Positions 26,049 to 35,305 of a DNA stretch of 64,000 bases are shown piece by piece. Each line of letters opens with the position of its first letter. The first letter of the stretch is position 1. A model generated the notes under the pieces. The model was not told where the DNA came from and did not search any database. It worked only from the letters and a program-made list of their open reading frames with translations. The stretch is from CAZIPE01 sp964541305 (GTDB lineage: Bacteria > Patescibacteriota > Saccharimonadia > Saccharimonadales > UBA7683): NCBI GenBank assembly GCA_964541305.1, contig CAZIPE010000001.1:1-64000 (forward strand). Reading direction: 5' to 3'. A program made the position numbers and the translations under genes.

Positions 26049-29000
26049 ATGAGGGTAAAAAAAGACAGGAAGCTGGTATTTTTTAAACGTATACAAGACG
26101 TGTACGTCCGTTTGGGCTATTCATCTGTTAGTAAAGCCATAAAACGGTGGCTTCGGTTACCCGCTAAAGCTATCGCTGGAACCTTATTGACTGTGCACGG
26201 TTGGTTGCTACGGCATAGCCGAGTATATCGGGCGGTGAGTCGCTATGGCTCTCATCATCCCCGCCAGCGGATACTAGCCTCGTTTCTTACCGTACTTTTT
26301 GCTGGCTCTCTCCTCCTTCGTTTTGGGGCATATGCTTCAGACGTTAACAAGGTCTGGGACTTTTCGAATCCCACCGATTATTCTCTTGAGGACAGCGACA
26401 AACTCGAATATGAGGGTAGCTCTGTTCGCCTAAAGGCGCAAAATTACGCCACTGATTCAAATACAAAAGCTCTGTATCATCTTGATGAAGCCTCAGGAAC
26501 GACGGTCGCGGATAGTTCAAGCAACTCCAATACCGCAACCGCTACGAATCCAACTTGGGGAACGGGAAACCTCAATAATGCCCTCCAACTAAACGGCACC
26601 ACAAGTCAGCTTAGTGCGGATGATTCAACCTCTCTTTCGCTTACTCAATCAAATACGCTGGAGGCCTGGACCAAATTCAATGACTCATTTACCGCAGGCA
26701 GTACTGCGGGCAGACAGTCGGTCATAGATAAAGGCCCCTATCAGCTGTATTATGATGACGAAACGGGCAAGGCTGTCTACGAGTTGCAAAACAGCTCGGC
26801 AACTAACTGGCAACAGCAAGCCGGCGGCGGCGTAAACCGTAGCTGGGACCTTGATGGCAAAAACTCCGCCGATTCCTCAGTTGGAATCGGGAATGATCTC
26901 TACATAGGGACAGGTAGCTCTACGGCTGGTGACGCTGAAGTGTGGAAACTTTCAGCCGCTGGTGTGTGGACACAAATTGGCGGAGCAGGGCTCAATAATA
27001 GTTGGGCCGCCAACACCTTCGAGACTATTGCCTCTTTGGAAACTGATGGCACCAACCTGTATGCCGGTACCGGTCTATCGAGTGGAGATGGTGAGGTCTG
27101 GATGTGGAACGGTACCACTTGGTCACGCATAGGCGGTGATGCTATTAACTCAAGCTGGGCAGTTAACACCTATAACTCGGTTCTAAGTATGGATTACTTT
27201 GGCGGCAATCTTTACGCGGGTCTCGGTAGCGGTACGGGCGGAGGTGAGGTTTGGCGATATAACGGAAGCAGCTGGACCAAGATTGGTGGCGATGGACTCA
27301 GCAGTAGCTGGGCGGCTGCCTTTACCGTCAAGCGATTAGAAAATGATGGCACCAACCTGTACGCCGGTACCGGGAACACTGCCGGCATGGCGGACGTATG
27401 GCGCTGGAATGGTACCATTTGGGCCCAAATCGGTGGTGACGGAATCAATAGTAGCTGGGCGGCCAGTACCTACGAGGAAGTGCTTAGTTCATTCTATATG
27501 GGCTCCAACCTGTACATTGGGCTTGGCACCACAGCCGGTGACGCCGAGGTGTGGCGCTGGAGTGGAGGTGCCTGGACAAAACTTGCCAGCAGTGGTGTCG
27601 GCTTCCCTGCTGCGACCTACACCGGCGTGTATAGCCTAAGTGGTGATGGCACCAATCTCTATGCTGGGGTCGGCTCCGGAGTAAATCTCGGCGACGTCTG
27701 GAAATATAACGGTAGCACCTGGACTCAAGTTGGTAATGATGGCCTCAATTCAAGTTGGACAGGAGGCAGATTAGTCTCCACCATGGCGTATGTCAACTCT
27801 AAATTATTTGCTCACAACACATTTAGTGCGGTCGCGACCATACCGCTCTATTCATATAACGGTTCAGTCTGGCAACGCGAAGGAGGGCAGTATTTTGATG
27901 GCAGTTGGGGTTACACCGCTTTTAACGCCGTACAATCTATGACCACAAGCAGTGGTAAGCTGTATGCTGGCCTGACCTCGACCTATGGTGGAGCGATTGT
28001 ATTTGAGTTTAATGGAGGTGTGTGGCAACAGATCGGTGGCAACCTAACAAATGGAAGTTGGGATCTCGGCACTTTTAATGCGATCGAGAGCATGACTTCA
28101 TACAACGGTAATCTCGTTGTCGGTACGACTGGTACTGTTAATGGAGACGCCGAAGTGTGGTCGTGGGACGGCAGTACCTGGACTAAACTTGGTGGTGACG
28201 GCTTAAGTTCAAGCTGGAACGTCAGCTATAGTGCAACGAAGAGCCTAGCGGTAAATGCGGGTATACTCTACGCCGGTGTGGGTTCCACCGGCAATAATGG
28301 TGGCATCTGGAAGTACGAAAGCGGCACCTGGGTTAAGATTGGCGGCGACGGTACCAATGGAAGCTGGAACAACGTATTTCGCTATGTGACTTCGATGAAC
28401 TTCTATAACGGTGAGTTGGTGGCTGGCGGTACAGGTAGTACTACATCCTCTGCTGAAGTTTGGAAGTGGAATGGATCTTCGTGGACAAAAATTGGCGGCG
28501 ATGGTGTGGGCAGTAGCTGGAATGCCGCTAACTACTTGGAGGTTAATGCACTGGCAACCTATCAGGGTAAGCTGATTGCCGGGATTGGTGGATCAGCGGG
28601 CGATGGTGAGGTATGGCGATATGATGGCACGACCTGGACATTGATTGGTGGCGATAGCGTCGACAGTAGTTGGGATGGCACTACTACTCACCGTCGGGTG
28701 GCCACATTAACTGTCTACAACGGCGATCTTTACGCGGGAACGAGCGGTTCAGCAGGCGATGGTGAGGCCTGGAGATATAACGGCTCTACGTGGTCCCAGG
28801 CTGGTGGTGACAGTATAAGTAGCAGTTGGACGAATGCAATTATTTCTGTGCGATCAATGGTGGTATATAAAGGGAAATTATACACTGGCTTAGGAGACAA
28901 TATATCGTTACATCCATTAGTGTATTCACTTGGTAATAACGGCTATTTGGAGTCAACAAATAGTTCCTACAATACCGATTGGCGACATATTGCTGCCACC

Positions 29001-32000
29001 TATGATGGTACAACTATGAAGCTTTACATTAATGGGCAGCTTGATGCTAGTACGGCCGTTTCGCTTTCTATGTCTGACACTTCCTCACCGCTGCTTATAG
29101 GTTCGGCACAAGGGCCGGTGACCGCCAGTAAGGGTACTGGTAAATTTAAGGGTATGCTCGATGAAGTTCGCATTAGTAATTCTGCGCGGACCAACTTCAC
29201 AACGACACCTTATACCAGCGAAAGAGTGTCTGCTCGGCTTGCTACGGCAGATTACACCTCCGGGATTGCCTCGTGGGATGATTATATTTCTTCCGAAACA
29301 ACAAATGGCGGCACCCTCACCTATCGTCTCTCAGATGATGACGGCACCACCTGGAAATTCTGGAATGGTTCTGCTTGGGCTGTCTCTGCTGATCTGAGCC
29401 AGGCCAATGGTGCGACTGACATTGGCGATCATATCGCCACTTTCCCAGTCTCTACTGGCGGCATAACCTGGCAAGCGGTGTTTGATGGTGATGGCAATCA
29501 GCGCGTACAGCTTAATTCGGTTTCGCTTGCAGCCACTGCAGATAACACCGCACCTGCAGCAAATGCATCGAGCATTGTAATGAAAACGAGTCCTTCCGGC
29601 CCTACGATCAATTCCGGACAATGGACAAATGCCCAGGAGCCGTACTTTTCGTGGACACCTGGGAACGATGCCCAATCTACCATTAAGGGTTACTGTCTCT
29701 ATCTAGGTACATCTCAAAGTGATGACCCGGTAACTTCCAAGGGTCTGCTTGGCACAAGTCCTCTCGATACCGACGGTGAATGTCAATTCGCTGTTGCCGG
29801 AGACTCGGTAGATCTTTCCACATCAGGTTATCTCGGAAGCCCTCTCGTCAGTTCAAATTCAACTTACTATCTTAATGTTAAAGCCATAGATAATGCCGGT
29901 AATGTATTCACTGGTGCCAGTGAGAGTTTTGCGTTTAAATTCGACAATACCAATCCGACCAATCCTCTCTTTGTGTCTGCGCCCTCACAATTTGTGTCTA
30001 ACAAGCAGGTTACAATTACCTGGCCAACTTCTAATGCCACCGCTGCAGACGATAATCATTCTGGTGTTGCAGGTCTGCAATACAAAATTGGCGCTGGTGG
30101 AACCTGGTATGGCGATGGGCATACAGGTGCTCAAGATGTTACCGACCTTCTGGCAGACGACGGGAGTTACCAGACAATCGATCCAATCGACTTTAATGCA
30201 TTGAGTGATGGAAATAACACCATCTACTTTAGAACTTATGACAATGCCGGTAACTTTTCTGCTTCGACAGTGACAGGAGTGATTAAAATTAATACCACCT
30301 CACCTACTGGACCACAAAATGTGACTGCCACACCAGCTACCAATACCACAAATGCCTTTGCTTTCAGCTGGAGTCCGCCAGCTACATTTGGAGGTTCAGC
30401 AAGCAACTTGGAGTACTGCTACTCGATCAATACTCTTCCCTCTGTTAATACTTGTACGTATACCGACCCCGGCGTGACAAGTCTTGTTTCCGGAGCGTAT
30501 GCAACTCAGCCTGGCGAAAACACTTTTTATGTTGTGGCTAAAGATGAAGCTGGAAATATTAATTACGCTACCACCAGCAGTGCTATATTTACTGCCAACA
30601 CCTCTGCTCCTGGTATTGCTCTTAATCTGGATATCGTCGATATAAGTGTGAAATCGACTAATAATTGGCGTTTAGCACTATCATGGGACGAGCCGACCGA
30701 TGCGGGAGCTGGAATAGCAAGCTATAAGGTATATCGTTCTGCTGATAATATAACGTTTACCAACGTTGCCTCGACCGCTGGAACCAGCTATGTTGACGGC
30801 GGACTCTCTCAGCAACCGTATTACTACAAGGTTCGAGCCTGCGATTCTGCGAATAATTGCGGTGCTTATACGAGTGCCGTAGACGAAACACCAACCGGAA
30901 AGTACACGACTGCTGCAAATAGTACCAGTGCGCCGGAAGTATCAAGTGTCAGTACGCGTAAAGCAACCATTAGTTGGTCTACGGATCGTCAAAGTGATAG
31001 CCGCATTCAATATGGCATAAAGAGTGGTCAGTATTTCGCTACCGAAGCTGCCATATCTGATCAAGTCACCGACCATGAAGTACTCCTTAATAATCTGAGC
31101 GCTGGCACCACCTATTATTACAAAGCTAAATGGACAGATGAAGATGGAAATACGGGACAATCGGCAGAGCTTAGCTTTAAAACAGCACCAGCCCCAGTCG
31201 TAAAAGAGGTCACTTCAGAACCATCCTTGTCAGATGCAGATATTAACTTCACCTCCAAAGATGCCGCAAAAGTGAAGATATACTTTGGTAAGTCAGAAAG
31301 CTTTGGAGGCCTCACCACCCTAAACACGTCGTTGGCTGAATCGAAATACGGCACCACGCTTACGGGCTTGGACGACGGAAGTAAGTATTTCTTTAAACTC
31401 AATACTCTCGACAGCGATGGTAATGAATACGAAGGAAATGTCTATTCTTTTACCACTCCCCCACGTCCTCGCATTACGAATTTACGATTCCAACCTGTAA
31501 AAGACCAGCCCAGTAGCACCCAGAGAGTAACCTGGAATACCAACGTTCCTTCGAGTAGTGAAATTACCTACGGCGTTCGTCGACCTACGCAGTCGCTCTC
31601 GCAATCTAAGCTCACCACTGAGCATGAGATAACAATTAAGGGTCTATCTGATGACAGTGACTACGTTTTAATAGCCCGGTCGCGTGATGCCAGCGGTAAT
31701 GTTGCCACCTCCGATCAGCAAAGCTTTAAAACCGCTCTCGATACCCGCCCGCCGAAAATTGCCGATATTACGGTCGATACCTCAATACGCGGTACCGGGG
31801 CTGAAGCGCGCGGTCAGGTGGTTATTAGCTGGAAGACAGATGAACCAGCCACCAGTCAGGTTGCTTACGGTGAAGGATCATCCGGTTTTCTCTCGAGTGT
31901 CAGCAGCGAGGATGCCAAGTTAACTACCGACCATGTTGTAGTGGTATCAGATCTTTCAACCTCACGTGTCTACCATTTCGAAGCACGATCATTTGACCGG

Positions 32001-32111
32001 GCTCGGAATGAGGCCAAGGGTGATCAACAAGTTGCCATCATCGGTCGAGCCAGTGAAAATGTGCTCAGCATCATATTCAACGCGCTGCAAAAGATGTTCG
32101 GAATAAACTAA
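26049..32111 (+). CDS. Giant LamG/propeller/FN3 surface protein (2020 aa)
   Basis: A basic N-terminus of about 73 residues precedes one membrane helix (about 74-96); the rest should be outside the cell. A LamG/concanavalin-like domain begins at about 141 (ALYHLDEASGTTVAD) and breaks off near 255. About 14 repeats of roughly 51 residues follow (pattern W-NG-W-IGGDG-SSW-LYAG), a beta-propeller signature, and then the second LamG half appears (WRHIAATYDG, about 975-1050). Several FN3/Ig-like domains fill about 1150-2000. The C-terminus is a short amphipathic helix (IIFNALQKMFGIN). A TACAAT box lies about 12 nt before ATG. Role in adhesion to a partner cell is inference. Confidence 0.8.
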   Translation: MRVKKDRKLVFFKRIQDVYVRLGYSSVSKAIKRWLRLPAKAIAGTLLTVHGWLLRHSRVYRAVSRYGSHHPRQRILASFLTVLFAGSLLLRFGAYASDVNKVWDFSNPTDYSLEDSDKLEYEGSSVRLKAQNYATDSNTKALYHLDEASGTTVADSSSNSNTATATNPTWGTGNLNNALQLNGTTSQLSADDSTSLSLTQSNTLEAWTKFNDSFTAGSTAGRQSVIDKGPYQLYYDDETGKAVYELQNSSATNWQQQAGGGVNRSWDLDGKNSADSSVGIGNDLYIGTGSSTAGDAEVWKLSAAGVWTQIGGAGLNNSWAANTFETIASLETDGTNLYAGTGLSSGDGEVWMWNGTTWSRIGGDAINSSWAVNTYNSVLSMDYFGGNLYAGLGSGTGGGEVWRYNGSSWTKIGGDGLSSSWAAAFTVKRLENDGTNLYAGTGNTAGMADVWRWNGTIWAQIGGDGINSSWAASTYEEVLSSFYMGSNLYIGLGTTAGDAEVWRWSGGAWTKLASSGVGFPAATYTGVYSLSGDGTNLYAGVGSGVNLGDVWKYNGSTWTQVGNDGLNSSWTGGRLVSTMAYVNSKLFAHNTFSAVATIPLYSYNGSVWQREGGQYFDGSWGYTAFNAVQSMTTSSGKLYAGLTSTYGGAIVFEFNGGVWQQIGGNLTNGSWDLGTFNAIESMTSYNGNLVVGTTGTVNGDAEVWSWDGSTWTKLGGDGLSSSWNVSYSATKSLAVNAGILYAGVGSTGNNGGIWKYESGTWVKIGGDGTNGSWNNVFRYVTSMNFYNGELVAGGTGSTTSSAEVWKWNGSSWTKIGGDGVGSSWNAANYLEVNALATYQGKLIAGIGGSAGDGEVWRYDGTTWTLIGGDSVDSSWDGTTTHRRVATLTVYNGDLYAGTSGSAGDGEAWRYNGSTWSQAGGDSISSSWTNAIISVRSMVVYKGKLYTGLGDNISLHPLVYSLGNNGYLESTNSSYNTDWRHIAATYDGTTMKLYINGQLDASTAVSLSMSDTSSPLLIGSAQGPVTASKGTGKFKGMLDEVRISNSARTNFTTTPYTSERVSARLATADYTSGIASWDDYISSETTNGGTLTYRLSDDDGTTWKFWNGSAWAVSADLSQANGATDIGDHIATFPVSTGGITWQAVFDGDGNQRVQLNSVSLAATADNTAPAANASSIVMKTSPSGPTINSGQWTNAQEPYFSWTPGNDAQSTIKGYCLYLGTSQSDDPVTSKGLLGTSPLDTDGECQFAVAGDSVDLSTSGYLGSPLVSSNSTYYLNVKAIDNAGNVFTGASESFAFKFDNTNPTNPLFVSAPSQFVSNKQVTITWPTSNATAADDNHSGVAGLQYKIGAGGTWYGDGHTGAQDVTDLLADDGSYQTIDPIDFNALSDGNNTIYFRTYDNAGNFSASTVTGVIKINTTSPTGPQNVTATPATNTTNAFAFSWSPPATFGGSASNLEYCYSINTLPSVNTCTYTDPGVTSLVSGAYATQPGENTFYVVAKDEAGNINYATTSSAIFTANTSAPGIALNLDIVDISVKSTNNWRLALSWDEPTDAGAGIASYKVYRSADNITFTNVASTAGTSYVDGGLSQQPYYYKVRACDSANNCGAYTSAVDETPTGKYTTAANSTSAPEVSSVSTRKATISWSTDRQSDSRIQYGIKSGQYFATEAAISDQVTDHEVLLNNLSAGTTYYYKAKWTDEDGNTGQSAELSFKTAPAPVVKEVTSEPSLSDADINFTSKDAAKVKIYFGKSESFGGLTTLNTSLAESKYGTTLTGLDDGSKYFFKLNTLDSDGNEYEGNVYSFTTPPRPRITNLRFQPVKDQPSSTQRVTWNTNVPSSSEITYGVRRPTQSLSQSKLTTEHEITIKGLSDDSDYVLIARSRDASGNVATSDQQSFKTALDTRPPKIADITVDTSIRGTGAEARGQVVISWKTDEPATSQVAYGEGSSGFLSSVSSEDAKLTTDHVVVVSDLSTSRVYHFEARSFDRARNEAKGDQQVAIIGRASENVLSIIFNALQKMFGIN
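26800..28920 (+). repeat. About fourteen tandem propeller-blade repeats of about 153 bp
   Basis: Units encode a W(T/S)xIGGDGxxSSW core followed by NLYAGxG and GDGEVWRYNG. I count about 14, which would fit two seven-bladed propellers. DNA identity between units is lower than in the NHL array of the preceding gene, so this array is older or under weaker homogenisation. Confidence 0.75.
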
Positions 32112-32878
32112 TGGAACCAGCTGTAAAGACATCACATTCTGGCAGAAACATGTGTGAGTTTAAGAATGTGTCTAAATCGTTCACATCCAAAGACCTGACT
32201 ATCTCAGTTCTCAAAAATATAAACTTCACTATCCCTGAAGGCAGTTTTACAATACTCTATGGCCCATCTGGAAGTGGCAAAACGACCATCTTGAATACTA
32301 TGATTGGTCTTCAACCTGCCACAAGCGGGAAGGTCTGTGTGAACGGCACTGATCTATACAGTCTCGATAGCGATAAACGGGCTCACTTTCGTGCTTCTAC
32401 GCTTGGTATGGTGCACCAAGATAACTATTGGGTAAACAGTCTTACCGTTCTTGAAAATATCGCCTTACCACTCCTGCTGGCTGGCTGGGACCATAAAAAG
32501 GCCTTGATGGTAGCACAACAAAGCTTGGTTCGAGTGGGGCTGGAGAGTTATGGTAACTATAACCCCACAGTACTCTCCGGGGGGCAGCAGCAACGCGTTT
32601 CTTTTGCTCGAGCTACCGTCATACGGCCAAAACTGCTAGTAGCTGATGAACCGACAGGCAATCTTGATAGCAAAAATGGCGAGCTTATTATTAGCCTTCT
32701 ACAGGATTTCAACAGTCGCTACAATGCAACCGTAGTGCTCGTTACTCATAATCTTGAATTACTTGCTCTCAGTAATAATCTTATTAGCGTCAAGGATGGT
32801 CAGATTGTTGAATCAAGCACCCCCGATCCTACCGTCAAGTTCATGACAGCTTCAATTGCAGGGAAGAAACCAAAATGA
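32111..32878 (+). CDS. ABC transporter ATP-binding protein (MacB/LolD-like)
   Basis: A 255-residue ATPase with Walker A GPSGSGKT at 51-58, the signature LSGGQQQRVSFARA, and Walker B LLVADEPTGNLD, as in the MacB/LolD class. The ATG overlaps the stop of the giant LamG protein (TAATG), and its own stop overlaps the permease start (ATGA), so the three proteins are translationally coupled. This layout suggests that the transporter acts on, or is regulated with, the giant surface protein, for example in its export or membrane release. Confidence 0.9.
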   Translation: MEPAVKTSHSGRNMCEFKNVSKSFTSKDLTISVLKNINFTIPEGSFTILYGPSGSGKTTILNTMIGLQPATSGKVCVNGTDLYSLDSDKRAHFRASTLGMVHQDNYWVNSLTVLENIALPLLLAGWDHKKALMVAQQSLVRVGLESYGNYNPTVLSGGQQQRVSFARATVIRPKLLVADEPTGNLDSKNGELIISLLQDFNSRYNATVVLVTHNLELLALSNNLISVKDGQIVESSTPDPTVKFMTASIAGKKPK

Positions 32879-34158
32879 AAATTCCTAAAACAAATCTCAA
32901 AAAAAATGTAAATGAAGCGAAAGGCACTATTCGCTGGAGCTTACTGATAGATATTGCATTCAAAAATCTATTTTACAAGAAGCTCCGGACCTCACTGACT
33001 ATTATTGGTGTTGTCATCGGTGTAGGTGCGGTGGTATTCCTACTTGCTTTTGGTTTTGGCCTACGTGATGTAGTAACTCGGCAGGTTGTGGATTCAAATT
33101 CTATTCGTACCATTGATGTTGAGAGTGCGAAATCTCAGCTGGTGACACTTAACCAGGAGACTATCGGCAAAATTACGCAAATTGAAGATGTTACCGATGT
33201 CTCACGGGTATATAGTGTCGCTGGTAATACAACCTATGGAAATTCTCAAATTGAATCAGTGCTATACGGGGTTGATCAAGAGTATCTCGATCTGGCTAAT
33301 GTAAAACTCTCAGCTGGGCAGCCACCCCAGTTTAAAAATGCTGACGATATTTTCGTCAATACTTCTTATGCCAAAGCAATCGGAATTTCAGACAGCAAAG
33401 ACCTTATAGGCAAGGAGCTCGAGGTGTCATTAGAGGCTCCGGTGCCGCAGCTTGCTGAAGAAGCTGAAAATAACGATACTGGTCCGGAGTCCGCTGTCGC
33501 TACGAAAGAAGTGGTGATTAAGGGCAAGGTGGCAAGCGTATTTGAAACAGGCAGCGGTTCTGAACTGTACGTTTCGAGTAACATATTTGATGATTTTGGC
33601 TTTGAAGATGCAAGTCAGTTGAAGGTACTGGTTGATCGAAAAGAACAAGTTGTTGAGGCGCAGAAGAAGATTGAAGCTCTGGGACTTATTACGGTTTCAC
33701 CACTTAGCACGCTCGAACAAATTAACCAGGTATTCGGTTTTCTTAACCTACTATTTCTGGGCTTTGGTGGCATTGGTCTCATTATTGCTGTTTTAGGTAT
33801 GTTTAACACACTCACTATCTCGCTACTCGAGCGCACCAAAGAAATTGGTTTGATGATTACACTTGGAGCACGCAAAAAAGATATTCTACGCTTGTTTGTA
33901 GTAGAAGCCGTCGGTCTTTCAATGATTGGTGGTGCTCTCGGAGTGGTAGTAGCGTATGGGATAAGTCGAATTGCTGATGTGGTGCTCAATGGGTTCGCCC
34001 GTTCAAGAGGTGTCACCGACACATTCACTATTTTCGCGTTCAAGCCCGTGCTGATTTTGGCTGTCTTTGTTTTCTCGGCCCTCCTTGGTTTACTTGTGGT
34101 CTATTTCCCCGCCAAGCGAGCCGCAAATATTAACCCAATTGAAGCTCTCAAGTCGTAA
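32875..34158 (+). CDS. ABC transporter permease (MacB/FtsX-like)
   Basis: A 427-residue permease with one N-terminal helix (about 38-60), a large extracytoplasmic MacB-type periplasmic core domain (about 65-270), and three C-terminal helices of the FtsX domain containing LLERTKEIGLMITLGARKKD, the typical cytoplasmic coupling loop. It pairs with the ATPase immediately upstream. MacB relatives extrude proteins or peptides, or transmit force across the membrane, rather than carry small solutes. There is no MacA-like adaptor next to it. Confidence 0.88.
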   Translation: MKIPKTNLKKNVNEAKGTIRWSLLIDIAFKNLFYKKLRTSLTIIGVVIGVGAVVFLLAFGFGLRDVVTRQVVDSNSIRTIDVESAKSQLVTLNQETIGKITQIEDVTDVSRVYSVAGNTTYGNSQIESVLYGVDQEYLDLANVKLSAGQPPQFKNADDIFVNTSYAKAIGISDSKDLIGKELEVSLEAPVPQLAEEAENNDTGPESAVATKEVVIKGKVASVFETGSGSELYVSSNIFDDFGFEDASQLKVLVDRKEQVVEAQKKIEALGLITVSPLSTLEQINQVFGFLNLLFLGFGGIGLIIAVLGMFNTLTISLLERTKEIGLMITLGARKKDILRLFVVEAVGLSMIGGALGVVVAYGISRIADVVLNGFARSRGVTDTFTIFAFKPVLILAVFVFSALLGLLVVYFPAKRAANINPIEALKS

Positions 34159-34192
34159 GTGCTATACTGATGAGCATAAGAAGGATTAACCC

Positions 34193-35305
34193 ATGACTTT
34201 AAATGTAAATATTGATACGAAAAATGTTATAAAAGTATTCACGCTTGCAGTACTCTTCATTGTTGGTGTTTTTGCCCTCATTCGTATGTATGACGCGCTT
34301 GTGTTGGTTGCTACGGCATTCTTTTTTGCTCTTGCACTGAATCCTGCGGTGAGTTTTTTGAGTAAATACATGCCGAAAAAAAAGCGTGGTCCTGCGGTAT
34401 TTATTGTTATGCTTAGTGCATTCTTCTTGCTGAGCGTGTTAATCTTCTCTATTCTTACGCCAGTTTCGCGTGAAGCGTCTGCTTTTTCGGAGACAATACC
34501 ACAAAGAATCGATGAGCTTAATAGTCAGGACTCGCCATTTGGAAGATTTGTCTACAAATACGATCTTCAGGATGATATTACAGAAGTGATTAACTCTGCC
34601 CAAAGTCGACTAGTCAGCTTATCGAGCAATGCAGTGAGCAAGGTTGGTCAGTTTGGCAATAGTGTGATCATGTCAATCGCTGGAATGGTTATAACGGTAC
34701 TAATGCTTACTAACGGCCCAGCGCTCTTTAAGCGAGTTGAACGCAACGTGTACCGTGACCAGAAGTTACGTGCTCGACACGAAAATCTTTTGAATAAAAT
34801 GTACGATGTTGTCACTGGGTATGTGAATGGGCAGTTACTTGTTGCTGTTGTCGCATCGCTTGTGGCGCTTGGGGTGCTTTTTCTGCTAGGCGTACCTTAT
34901 CCACTCCCTCTTGCTGCAATCGTATTTGTATTCGGTTTAATCCCGCTCATCGGCAATACAATTGCCGCAATACTAGTAGTTTTGTTTACGCTGATACTTA
35001 AAGATCTTACTTCAGCTCTCATTCTTATCGCTTTCTTCGTGCTCTATCAGCAGATTGAAAATGCCACCCTGCAACCCCTTGTGCAAGGCAGAGCTACACA
35101 ACTTCCTACGCTTGTCATCTTTGTGTCAGTCATCTTAGGCGTGGCGCTTATGGGCCCAATCGGTGGTTTATTCGCTATCCCTGCTGCTGGTTGCGCTAAG
35201 GTTCTGCTCGCAGATTATCTTGAACATCGTCCTGCTCCAAAGAATAGCGGTGCCAAAAACCTATCTGCCTCGTTAAAGCATCACATCAAAAAAGCCGTTA
35301 GCTAG
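34193..35305 (+). CDS. AI-2E/PerM-family membrane transporter
   Basis: A 370-residue membrane protein with about seven to eight helices and the family motifs GLIPLIGNTIAAI (about 242-254) and PLVQGRATQLPTLVIF near the end. The family includes putative autoinducer-2 exporters and Na+/H+ antiporters, so substrate is uncertain. AAGGA stands before the ATG and a TATACT-like box upstream; it might be co-transcribed with the ABC genes 34 nt away. Its 3' end overlaps the convergent cysS gene by 4 nt. Confidence 0.85.
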   Translation: MTLNVNIDTKNVIKVFTLAVLFIVGVFALIRMYDALVLVATAFFFALALNPAVSFLSKYMPKKKRGPAVFIVMLSAFFLLSVLIFSILTPVSREASAFSETIPQRIDELNSQDSPFGRFVYKYDLQDDITEVINSAQSRLVSLSSNAVSKVGQFGNSVIMSIAGMVITVLMLTNGPALFKRVERNVYRDQKLRARHENLLNKMYDVVTGYVNGQLLVAVVASLVALGVLFLLGVPYPLPLAAIVFVFGLIPLIGNTIAAILVVLFTLILKDLTSALILIAFFVLYQQIENATLQPLVQGRATQLPTLVIFVSVILGVALMGPIGGLFAIPAAGCAKVLLADYLEHRPAPKNSGAKNLSASLKHHIKKAVS

